A stretch of 64,000 nt of DNA from Chitinophaga rupis (GTDB lineage: Bacteria > Bacteroidota > Bacteroidia > Chitinophagales > Chitinophagaceae), in NCBI RefSeq assembly GCF_900109685.1, contig NZ_FOBB01000001.1:62001-126000 (forward strand), given 5' to 3'. Every line of letters starts with the position of its first letter. Position 1 is the stretch's first letter. This document shows positions 1 through 7,696 of the stretch, one piece after another. The notes below the pieces were generated by a model. It was not told the DNA's origin. It saw nothing but the letters and a program-made list of their open reading frames with translations, and made no database searches. Both the position numbers and the translations under genes were made by a program.

Positions 1-2486
1 TCAAAGCCCAAACGGTTGCCGAACCACTTCATTTCCAGGCCGGCTTCCCAGGAGGCAGAGGTGCGGGGCTTCAGATCAGGGTTCTGCAGCGCGCCGCCGT
101 AAGTGAGCGAGGGCGTGCCATTCCACTTAATGCCCCGGTCATAAGCGGGCAGGTAATTGTAGGTATAGTTATTATCCGAATCCAGCAAACCGCTGGACAC
201 TTTTGACCAGGAGCCGCGTGCTTTCAGGTAAGAGAACCAGTGCGGCAGCTTTACCAGCTCAGACACGAGTATGGAGCCGGATACGGAAGGATAAAAGAAC
301 GTATTGTTGCTTACCGGCAGGGTGGATATTTTATCGGTACGGCCGGTGAGCGTCAGGTAAAACGCTCCTAAATATTCCAGGTCCACAAAACCATAGGCGC
401 TGCTGGTACGCCTTTCTTCCAGCCCATTGGTACCCTGTACCGGGTTGGTTGAGTTGCTGAGGTTATAGAATTGGGGTATTGACAGCCCATCTGTATTAGA
501 CGACTGGTACCGGTAATTGCGGTAGTAGTTGGAGCCGCCTAATTCCGCATGTACTGCAAAGTCTTTGCTGAAGGTATGCTCATACCGCAAAATGAGGTCT
601 GTAACAATGTCGATATAATTACCGCTGCTCACATAAAAGTTACCGCGGGATTTATCGCTGTAACGCACATAACTCTTAGGCTCCTTTACATTGGAGGTTA
701 AACCATAGCTGTTAACACCTGTACGGAATTTAGCACTAAAATCCTTATTGAACGTATAGTTCAGGGCCATAGAGCCAAACGTATTGTCCTTATAATAACC
801 GTTCAGCAGCTCATATGCCTGGAAGTAAGGATTGTTATACCACGACTGGTTATAGTGTTTTTGCTGAATGCCTTCCTGGCCTGGCTGCCAGTAGTTGCGC
901 AGGTCGCGGATATCTACATCAGCGCCAGTCCATAAAACCAGGTTATACAGGTAGTTACCGGGGCCGTAGCCTACTTCCGGGTAATTATCAGTGTACTGGC
1001 GGTTATAAGTGATGCGTGCATCCACATTCAGCCGGTCAGTTAAATTGTAGTCACCTGATAAGCTGAAGGAGCTGTTGTTCAGATCCGTATTTGGTACCAC
1101 TCCCATTTGATAAATATGAGAGGCTGATGCCCGGAAATTACCTTTATCACTGCCTTTGGTAACACTGATGTTGTTAGTGGAGATAATGCCTGTTCTGAAA
1201 AAATTCTTCACATTATCCTTACCGCGGGCTATAAAGGGCAGCGGCACCCGCTGGTTGGTATTGGGATCTATAGGACTGTTATACTGCGGTGTTTCCCAAT
1301 AACCACTGGGCGTGCTTGGATCGGGCTGATCCAGCTTAGGACCCCAGATCCAGCCGGAACCCTCTGTGCCACCGCCGGAACCATCCACATACGCATATTT
1401 GCCTTTATAGCCATTGCCATAAGTGCTTTGGACTTTGGGTATGCGTATAAAAGAGGGTTGGAACATGGTAGAGGAATTAAATTCCACTGCCAGGTCTTTA
1501 CCCTTACCACGTTTGGTAGTGATCATAATAGCGCCGTACTGCCCTATGGAGCCGTATAATGCAGAAGCAGTGGGGCCTTTCAGCACGTTAATGCTTTCCA
1601 CATCATCCGGGTTCACCTTCCACATATCTGCCTGCTGATCGGGAATACCATCAATTACCATCAGGGGTTTTTGTCCTCTGAGGGAGATGCCTGCATCCCG
1701 GAAAAGGTCTGTAGAGCTGCGGATGGTAAGGCCGGCCACACGGCCGGTTAAGGAGCTAACCAAGTTGGGTTCCCTGGCCTGCGTCATACTTTCACCTTTC
1801 ACCTCCTGCACCGCGTATCCCAGTGATTTCTTTTCTTTTTGTATACCCAGGGCGGTTACTACCACCTCATTCAGGCCCGATACATCGGGCTGTAATGCCA
1901 GGTTAATGGTGGTTTGCCCGCCAACCGTGATCTCCACAGGTTTGTAGCCCATAAAGTTCACCACTAATATATCCGTAGCAGCTACCTGGGGTATGGAAAA
2001 ATGCCCGTTAGCATCTGTAACGGCGCCTTTGGTTTTCCCTTTAACGGTAATGGTTACGCCGGGTAACGGCGTGCCGGTAGTAGCGTCGGTAATATTGCCG
2101 CTTACTGTTACCTGCTGTTCGGCTGTTTGCTCACCGGCTATGCTGTGTATGGCGTAGTAGTTGCCATACACCAGCTCACTGGTTAACCCTAAGGGGTGCA
2201 GCAGCTGTGGCAGGGCGGTTTGCAGCTCCTCCTGCGTTACTTTACGGTAAATGGCGTCGCTTACGGTTTTGCCGTACAGGAGATTGCTGTTGTAGTTAAA
2301 TTTTACTTTGTGCGTGTTTTCCAGCTGCAGTAACACTGCTTCCAGCGGGTGCAAAAGCCGGGAGTTCGCTGTGCCGGCCTTTGCCATCATATTCTGCTGT
2401 GCATAGATGGGGTTCAAACAACAACCCAATGCATACAAAATAATAATGCCTGTTACTACTCTTTTTATAAGTAGCGTTTTGTGCAT
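1..2486 (-). CDS. SusC/RagA-type TonB-dependent receptor, partial (C-terminus outside window)
   Basis: Outer-membrane TonB-dependent transporter of the SusC class, expected to import an oligomeric nutrient. The frame is open from the ATG at 2486 to the window edge (about 828 codons). Order seen: signal peptide (ends near NPIYAQQ), an STN domain at about residues 35-100, a carboxypeptidase-like beta-sandwich (around 125-205), then the plug with LMVIDGIPD and the start of the barrel. The STN domain normally contacts a FecR anti-sigma factor, and a FecR gene lies 43 bases upstream with its ECF sigma gene before it. This suggests substrate-induced cell-surface signalling. The substrate cannot be told from the sequence. 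A SusD partner, if present, would lie beyond the left edge. Confidence 0.93.
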   Translation of the reverse strand, partial: MHKTLLIKRVVTGIIILYALGCCLNPIYAQQNMMAKAGTANSRLLHPLEAVLLQLENTHKVKFNYNSNLLYGKTVSDAIYRKVTQEELQTALPQLLHPLGLTSELVYGNYYAIHSIAGEQTAEQQVTVSGNITDATTGTPLPGVTITVKGKTKGAVTDANGHFSIPQVAATDILVVNFMGYKPVEITVGGQTTINLALQPDVSGLNEVVVTALGIQKEKKSLGYAVQEVKGESMTQAREPNLVSSLTGRVAGLTIRSSTDLFRDAGISLRGQKPLMVIDGIPDQQADMWKVNPDDVESINVLKGPTASALYGSIGQYGAIMITTKRGKGKDLAVEFNSSTMFQPSFIRIPKVQSTYGNGYKGKYAYVDGSGGGTEGSGWIWGPKLDQPDPSTPSGYWETPQYNSPIDPNTNQRVPLPFIARGKDNVKNFFRTGIISTNNISVTKGSDKGNFRASASHIYQMGVVPNTDLNNSSFSLSGDYNLTDRLNVDARITYNRQYTDNYPEVGYGPGNYLYNLVLWTGADVDIRDLRNYWQPGQEGIQQKHYNQSWYNNPYFQAYELLNGYYKDNTFGSMALNYTFNKDFSAKFRTGVNSYGLTSNVKEPKSYVRYSDKSRGNFYVSSGNYIDIVTDLILRYEHTFSKDFAVHAELGGSNYYRNYRYQSSNTDGLSIPQFYNLSNSTNPVQGTNGLEERRTSSAYGFVDLEYLGAFYLTLTGRTDKISTLPVSNNTFFYPSVSGSILVSELVKLPHWFSYLKARGSWSKVSSGLLDSDNNYTYNYLPAYDRGIKWNGTPSLTYGGALQNPDLKPRTSASWEAGLEMKWFGNRLGF

Positions 2487-2529
2487 AACCATATTTTTTT
2501 CCGATGAAGAATGTTGGCAGGCAAATAGA

Positions 2530-3483
2530 TCAGTGAGCCGGCCGGATCACTACTTGCCCGTTTGTTTTATTGACCCTGATATCAAGCGATCTTTCAAGAA
2601 TAGATAAAAGCAGCTCGAGGTTGCCTGCAGGCGCGGTGCCTGTAAATTGCAGCCTGCTAAGCTCCGGTGCAGTGAATACCACCTGCACGCCAAAGTGACG
2701 TTGTATTAACCCTGCAATTTCCTGCAGGCTGGTCTGGTGGAAGGTAAGTACATGATCCTTCCAGCCGGTGAGCACCAGGGTGTCTGCTGCCTGTTTCTGC
2801 AAGCTTTGTGCGCCCCCATGGTATACCGCCATTTCGCCGGGCAACAGCAGCATGGGGCTGTTGTTGGCAGCCTTTACGCTTACCCGTCCGCTGTTCAGTA
2901 CTACCTGTATGCTACTATCATTATGTGTTATATTAAACCGGGTGCCCAATACGGCTACTTCTAAGCCCTGGCCTGCATGTACGGTGAACTGTGCAGCGGC
3001 GGGGGCTATTTCAAAAAAGGCTTCGCCCTGCAACCATACCTCACGCGCATTGCTGCGCTGCATGTTACTATCGTATTTCAGCTCAGAGTTAGCATTCAGG
3101 TGAATGGCGCTGCCATCCGGCAGGGTAATGGTGCGCATTTGAGCATAGGGTGTGCGCACACTTACCCACTGTGCATGCGGGCGGTACCACCATAATGTGG
3201 TGGCTACCAGGCCCAATACCACGGCAGCAGCGGCCACCCAACGGATTATCAGCGGCCGGTAGTTACGGCGTATCGGCAATACAGGCGTTTCCAGGATGTT
3301 CTCGAGCATACGCTCTGCAGCAGCTGTTTCCAGCACCGGCAGGGTGATTACTGCCATCAGCTCTTCCGGATCAGGCAGCGCTGCGGCATCCTCATTTTCC
3401 TGCAACCAGGCTACCAGCAGGGCTTTTTCCTCCGCTGTACAGGTGCCTTGCGCATGTTTTATGAACAGTTCTCTGATATCCAT
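2530..3483 (-). CDS. FecR-family anti-sigma factor
   Basis: Inner-membrane anti-sigma regulator of 317 residues that links a SusC/FecA-type receptor to an ECF sigma factor. A short cytoplasmic N-terminal part is followed by one membrane segment at about residues 79-99. Then come a periplasmic FecR domain (LPDGSAIHLN near 121-130) and a C-terminal DUF4974-type module at about 247-317. The ATG at 3483 is the only reasonable start. The gene lies between the sigma factor (55 bases upstream) and the STN-bearing SusC gene (43 bases downstream), the standard gene order for this signalling cassette in Bacteroidota. Confidence 0.95.
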   Translation of the reverse strand: MDIRELFIKHAQGTCTAEEKALLVAWLQENEDAAALPDPEELMAVITLPVLETAAAERMLENILETPVLPIRRNYRPLIIRWVAAAAVVLGLVATTLWWYRPHAQWVSVRTPYAQMRTITLPDGSAIHLNANSELKYDSNMQRSNAREVWLQGEAFFEIAPAAAQFTVHAGQGLEVAVLGTRFNITHNDSSIQVVLNSGRVSVKAANNSPMLLLPGEMAVYHGGAQSLQKQAADTLVLTGWKDHVLTFHQTSLQEIAGLIQRHFGVQVVFTAPELSRLQFTGTAPAGNLELLLSILERSLDIRVNKTNGQVVIRPAH

Positions 3484-3538
3484 TTTGTATTAATACAATC
3501 CGGCGGTTAAAAGGGACGATCCTGGTTGAAAATTTTTT

Positions 3539-4138
3539 TCAGGCGCCTGCATGCAGCATTACCTGGCAGCTGGTGATAATGAGCAGGGGCACAATCATGT
3601 CGTGGCTGTCGTAATGGGTATGGAATTGTGTACGCAGGAAACGGCTGGCTTTTGTGATCTGGTCTTTTACCGTGTTCTTGGATAAACCCAGCTTGCTGGC
3701 AATTTCTTCGTGGGAAAGGCCGTCAATGCGGCTCATGGAGTAGATCAACCTTCTTTGTGGCGGCAGCTGTTCCAGCGCCTGATTATTCCAGCGCTGCAGC
3801 TCTGCCAGGGAAATAGCTTCTTCTGTAGTATTGAGCGAGGCAGGCTGGCGGTAAAAAATGGCCTGACGCAGGTTTTCGTCCAGGGCGGCTTTTTTCAATA
3901 AGTTAAATACCGTGTGTTTGGTAGCTGTATAGAGATAAGATTTGATGGAAAGCTCTTCTTTCAGCTGCAGGCGGTTGATCCACAGCTTCATGAATACCTC
4001 CTGCACTACTTCTTCTGCCAGCTCCGGGGACCGGCACAGCTTACAGGCATAGCCGAACAGCGGATCCTTTACTGCGTAAAACAGATCTCTGAAAGCGGCT
4101 GCATTCCCTTCCCTTATTTTTGGTACATATTCCTGCAT
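3539..4138 (-). CDS. ECF RNA polymerase sigma factor (FecI/SusC-associated type)
   Basis: Extracytoplasmic-function sigma-70 factor, 199 residues from the ATG at 4138. A TTG at 4153 would add five residues, but the family usually starts close to the receptor-proximal MQEY... methionine. The sigma2 region shows FRDLFYAVKDPLF and EEVVQEVFMKLW. The sigma4 region shows LPPQRRLIYSMSRIDGLSHEEIA with a helix-turn-helix (KLGLSKNTVKDQI). The FecR-type anti-sigma and SusC genes follow on the same strand, so it probably drives transcription of its own receptor operon. No matching target promoter could be recognised. Confidence 0.95.
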   Translation of the reverse strand: MQEYVPKIREGNAAAFRDLFYAVKDPLFGYACKLCRSPELAEEVVQEVFMKLWINRLQLKEELSIKSYLYTATKHTVFNLLKKAALDENLRQAIFYRQPASLNTTEEAISLAELQRWNNQALEQLPPQRRLIYSMSRIDGLSHEEIASKLGLSKNTVKDQITKASRFLRTQFHTHYDSHDMIVPLLIITSCQVMLHAGA

Positions 4139-4222
4139 GTACAGAGGTATCAAATTACAAACGCCAAAGGTCGGAAATGACCTTTACCGGAGTATTAAGG
4201 TAGTATTAAATTTAGGTAAATA

Positions 4223-4331
4223 TGCTGAAAGCAGAAAGCGGAAGGCAGAAAGGTTAAAGCAGGGCCATATATCATAAAAGCAATTAGCATAGATGCCTGG
4301 CCGTATTGCTTTTGGCTTTACGCTTTCAGCA
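4223..4331. repeat. Word-type inverted repeat (GCTGAAAGC family)
   Basis: Left arm 4223-4261 is built from variants of gctgaaagc/agaaagc/ggaaggc. Right arm 4307-4331 is its inverted counterpart (gctttt-ggcttta-cgctttcagc). About 45 bases separate the arms. The right arm covers the stop and last codons of pabB, so the final Leu-Lys-Ala of that protein is repeat-encoded. It lies between pabB and the sigma-factor gene and may form a terminating hairpin. Confidence 0.7.
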
Positions 4332-5574
4332 CTCTGACCATTGCTTCTGCTTTCAGTAAACATTCTTCCCACTCTTTTTCAGGGTCGCTGTAAAAGGTAA
4401 TGGCTGAGCCAGTGGGAAAGGAAAGGTGGCGGGTAGCTGCGTTGTAGAGGATACTGCGGATCACTACATTCAGATCCAGATCACCGGAGGGGGTAATGTA
4501 TCCTACAGCGCCGGAGAATAACCCGCGGCGGACAGGCTCATACTGGTCAATAAGCTGCATGACCTTTAATTTGGGGGCGCCGGTCATAGATCCCATTGGG
4601 AAAGCATGCTGCAGCACTGTTGTAAAAGGCATGTTATTTTCACGTATAGCCTTTACCGTGGAGATCATGTGGTGTACATGCGCAAAAGAGTAAATGCCAA
4701 ACAGCTCCTCCACCTGCACACTTCCCGGCATAGCAGTATGCGCCAGGTCATTACGCACCAGGTCCACTACCATTACATTTTCCGCGCGTTCCTTGGGGCT
4801 TTGGAATAACGTGCTGCGGGCCTGCTCATCCAAAGCTGCATTCTCCAAACGGCGGGTAGTGCCTTTAATGGGCTGGGATATAATGTTGTTACCCTGCTGC
4901 TGTAAGAACCGTTCGGGGCTGGAGCATAACAGGTACTGATCTTTTACCCTGTAATAAGCAGCAAAGGGGGCGGGCGATAAACGGTTCAGCTGGTCAAACA
5001 ACGTTAAGGGATGTACGCTAATGTCCGGTATAAAATTATCCCGGCAAAAATTCACTTCATAACAATCTCCGCGGTGTATATGATCCTGCAGGGCTTTTAC
5101 CGTTTCCATGTACGCAGCCCGGTGCAGGCGGCTTTGGGGCTGCGTGGCAGCTATGGTACTCCGTTGTGCGGCTATGTGCGCAGGCATTTGCAGGCAGGCG
5201 TTGTAAATTTCGCGGGCCTGCTGCGCTGTAAGATCCACTCCTCCTATCTGCACCTGGTGCGGTTGTAACAACATTACTATCCGTGGCCTGAAAAAATACA
5301 GGTCGGGGAAAGCAATGCCGTTATCACGGGCGGCGCTATACGGAATGGGAGTATGGGAGGTTTCCTGCTTCAGGTCATAGGCTAAGTGACCAAACAGCCA
5401 GTCCTGGCAGGTATCATGGAATTGCTGCAGTGCGGTAAGCGCGTTACCGGCAGGCAGCGCAATGTATTCTATTGCTTCAGTTGCCAGCAGCGCTTCGTAG
5501 CGGTTATACGGTGAGGGGTAATCATTGTTGTCCAAAAAACAACAAATGTTGAACCGGTTAGACCAATTCAACAT
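4318..5574 (-). CDS. pabB: Aminodeoxychorismate synthase component I
   Basis: Chorismate-utilising enzyme of 418 residues. It makes 4-amino-4-deoxychorismate for p-aminobenzoate and folate, using ammonia from a separate PabA glutaminase. The PIKGT motif at residues 235-239 carries the lysine that distinguishes PabB from anthranilate synthase TrpE (PIAGT). Other family motifs are ENVMVVDLVRNDL, GSMTGAPKLKVMQ and the C-terminal FSGAVGYI. Start is the ATG at 5574. The C-terminal three residues lie inside an intergenic-type repeat, which suggests the end of the gene has been rewritten by that element. No pabA or pabC gene is adjacent. Confidence 0.95.
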   Translation of the reverse strand: MLNWSNRFNICCFLDNNDYPSPYNRYEALLATEAIEYIALPAGNALTALQQFHDTCQDWLFGHLAYDLKQETSHTPIPYSAARDNGIAFPDLYFFRPRIVMLLQPHQVQIGGVDLTAQQAREIYNACLQMPAHIAAQRSTIAATQPQSRLHRAAYMETVKALQDHIHRGDCYEVNFCRDNFIPDISVHPLTLFDQLNRLSPAPFAAYYRVKDQYLLCSSPERFLQQQGNNIISQPIKGTTRRLENAALDEQARSTLFQSPKERAENVMVVDLVRNDLAHTAMPGSVQVEELFGIYSFAHVHHMISTVKAIRENNMPFTTVLQHAFPMGSMTGAPKLKVMQLIDQYEPVRRGLFSGAVGYITPSGDLDLNVVIRSILYNAATRHLSFPTGSAITFYSDPEKEWEECLLKAEAMVRVLKA

Positions 5575-5646
5575 TTGCCGTTTAAAAACTTTATGATCGA
5601 CTACTGGAAAATCGTGAAATATCCTGATAATGGTTTGTTTTAACGC

Positions 5647-6099
5647 TTAGAAATCGTCATCGTCATCATCAAAGCCACCCCTGTCGTTAAACAGGTCCAT
5701 GTCTTTGAACTCATCATCAAAACCCAGATCATCGTCATCGTCGCCGGTTTTCTTACCCGGGCGGCCACGGCGTGCTTTAGGCTTAGGTATATCAAACTCT
5801 TCGAAGTCAGGATCATAGTCTTCATCCTGTTCTCCTTTTTCCCATGCATCATCATCGTCATCGGTTGCGTCATCATCGTCATCTATATCGTCATCGTCAT
5901 CATCTTTACTCTTTTTGGAGGCCGGCTTATCTGATTTCTTTGCAGCAGCAGACTTCTTCGGAGTTTCCTCGTCATCATCGTCTTCGTCCTCGTCATCTAC
6001 TTCTTTCTTAGGTTTGGCGGCAGCCTTAGGAGTCCCTTTGGTTGGCTTGGGAGAAGTAGGTTTCTTGTTCTCTTTTTCGTTATCAGATTTCGATTTCAT
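5647..6099 (-). CDS. Low-complexity acidic/lysine-rich protein, function unknown
   Basis: Predicted 150-residue protein with no recognisable fold. The first third is Lys/Ser/Pro/Ala-rich and positively charged. The rest is dominated by runs of Asp and Glu, with an AT-hook-like PKARRGRPGKK at about residues 106-116. Its only aromatic-rich stretch is FEEFDIPKP. The composition suggests a disordered protein that may bind nucleic acid or basic proteins, but that is inference. The ATG at 6099 is supported by frame composition. It sits between purA and pabB on the same strand, 73 bases before pabB. The other frames over this segment contain only repeat-derived open reading. Confidence 0.7.
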   Translation of the reverse strand: MKSKSDNEKENKKPTSPKPTKGTPKAAAKPKKEVDDEDEDDDDEETPKKSAAAKKSDKPASKKSKDDDDDDIDDDDDATDDDDDAWEKGEQDEDYDPDFEEFDIPKPKARRGRPGKKTGDDDDDLGFDDEFKDMDLFNDRGGFDDDDDDF

Positions 6100-6193
6100 A
6101 ATAGGTTCACTTATTTCTTTAGCGTAAAGTTTTAACAGTTTTTTTTATTCGCCAAATTTTTTTTCTTCTCTTTTTTTTGTACTTTTTTAAGTT

Positions 6194-7471
6194 TTATTGC
6201 TCCAGTATCTGATCCCGTCCAGGCCCGTTGGAAACGTATTTCACAGGTACCTTCAGGTAAGCTTCCACTTCCTTAACAAATGCTTTCATTTCCGCCGGTA
6301 ACTCGTTGTAAAACTTACTGTTGGCAGCTGCTTCATCACTCCAGCCGGCGTACTTTTCCCATACTGGTTTCACATCCAGGCTGGTTAACTGAAACGGCAT
6401 TTCCCTTGTTTTAGTACCATTTACTTCATAAGCGGTACAAGCGTACACTTCGTCAAATGCATCCAGCACATCACTTTTGGTCATTACCAGCTGGGTTACA
6501 CCACTTAACATGCAGGTATAATCCAGGGCTACCAGGTCTATCCATCCGCAACGGCGGGGGCGGCCGGTGGTAGCGCCAAATTCGCGGCCTATTTCGCGCA
6601 GCTTTTCGCCAGTGGCATCATGCAGCTCCGTTGGGAACGGACCGCCACCTACGCGGGTGCAATAGGCCTTTGTAACGCCTATTACTTCCTGGATCCATTT
6701 AGGTGCTATACCCAAACCGGTACATACGCCGGCAGAAATGGTGTTGGAGGATGTTACGAAGGGGTATGTTCCAAAATCCACATCCAGCATGCTGCCCTGC
6801 GCACCTTCTGCCAGCACTTTTTTACCGGCTTTCAGCTTCTCATTCAGAAAATATTCTCCGTTTACAATATTCATTTTCTTCAGCAGCTCAACTGCGGCAA
6901 AAAAGTCTTTTTCCCAATTAATGATGTCCTGGCTGATATCGTCCTGGGTATCGTAGCCGGCCAGCAGATGCAGGTGCTTCTGCTTCAGCTTTTCGTACTT
7001 CTCTTTAAAGTCAGGCAACATTACATCGCCCACGCGCAGCCCGTTACGGCCGGTTTTATCCATATAAGCCGGGCCTATGCCTTTAAGCGTAGAACCGATC
7101 TTTTCACTGCCTTTAGCTATTTCAGATGCTTTATCCAGCGCCCGGTGTGTGGGTACTATGAGGTGCGTTCTTTCTGCAATAAATAAATTCTCCTGCAGGT
7201 TTACGCCTAATGCGGTTACCTTTTCACATTCCATGCGGAAGGTTACGGGGTCCAGCACTACGCCATTACCAATGAGGTTCACGGTGTTTTTGTGGAACAC
7301 CCCGGAAGGAATGGTGTGCAGCACCACCTTCTGATCATTGATATATAAAGTATGACCAGCGTTCGGCCCACCCTGGAAGCGGGCTATCACGTCATATTTA
7401 CCTGCAAAATAGTCCACAATCTTCCCCTTGCCTTCATCTCCCCATTGCAGGCCTAACAAAACATCTACCAT
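6194..7471 (-). CDS. purA: Adenylosuccinate synthetase
   Basis: Catalyses GTP-dependent condensation of IMP and aspartate to adenylosuccinate, the first committed step to AMP. The protein is 425 residues, the usual length. The N-terminal phosphate loop QWGDEGKGK carries the catalytic Asp, followed by GGPNAGHT, GIGPAYMDK and the C-terminal VKYVSNGPGRDQI. Start is the ATG at 7471, with a TAATTTTG promoter element 28 bases upstream. Its closest neighbour upstream is a large inverted repeat separating it from the stringent-response gene. No other purine gene is adjacent. Confidence 0.98.
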   Translation of the reverse strand: MVDVLLGLQWGDEGKGKIVDYFAGKYDVIARFQGGPNAGHTLYINDQKVVLHTIPSGVFHKNTVNLIGNGVVLDPVTFRMECEKVTALGVNLQENLFIAERTHLIVPTHRALDKASEIAKGSEKIGSTLKGIGPAYMDKTGRNGLRVGDVMLPDFKEKYEKLKQKHLHLLAGYDTQDDISQDIINWEKDFFAAVELLKKMNIVNGEYFLNEKLKAGKKVLAEGAQGSMLDVDFGTYPFVTSSNTISAGVCTGLGIAPKWIQEVIGVTKAYCTRVGGGPFPTELHDATGEKLREIGREFGATTGRPRRCGWIDLVALDYTCMLSGVTQLVMTKSDVLDAFDEVYACTAYEVNGTKTREMPFQLTSLDVKPVWEKYAGWSDEAAANSKFYNELPAEMKAFVKEVEAYLKVPVKYVSNGPGRDQILEQ

Positions 7472-7499
7472 AATTTGTGTAAGTTTAGAAAAGAAGTGG

Positions 7500-7507
7500 C
7501 AAAATTA
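7500..7507 (-). promoter_or_regulatory. Candidate -7 element (TAATTTTG) for purA
   Basis: Matches the Bacteroidota housekeeping -7 consensus TAnnTTTG on the minus strand and ends 28 bases before the purA ATG. Such 8-mers also occur by chance, so position upstream of a gene is the main support. Confidence 0.5.
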
Positions 7508-7541
7508 AGGCGAAATATGAAGATTTAGAGAATTTTCTCGA

Positions 7542-7687
7542 AGTCCATGGTCCATAGTCGATGGTCCATAGCCTTTATCAGCCAGGCAAGTATTGCGGGG
7601 CATGCTGATAGTAGTTTGCATAATACCATTACGGGTATATTTTCCCTGCGGTATATACCATGGACCATCAACTATGGACCATGGACT
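7542..7687. repeat. Word-type inverted repeat (GTCCATGGTCCATAGTC family), copy 1
   Basis: Arms 7542-7571 and 7658-7687 are inverted copies matching at 28 of 30 positions by eye. Each arm is a tandem of the word ATGGTCCAT with small changes. The 86-base spacer is non-coding. The right arm ends ten bases before the stop codon of the RelA/SpoT gene. The same arm words recur at 41684-41854 and as a half copy near 45323. Confidence 0.85.
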
Positions 7688-7696
7688 ACAAACTAA

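Noticed and set aside
1-2486. Frameshift in the left-edge SusC gene
   Set aside because: Codon phase checked at several points (near 725, 1694 and 2486) is the same, and translation reads through without stops; the gene is simply cut by the window edge.
7542-7687. Possible CRISPR array
   Set aside because: Only two repeat arms, inverted to each other, with word-like internal repetition and no regular spacers or cas genes.
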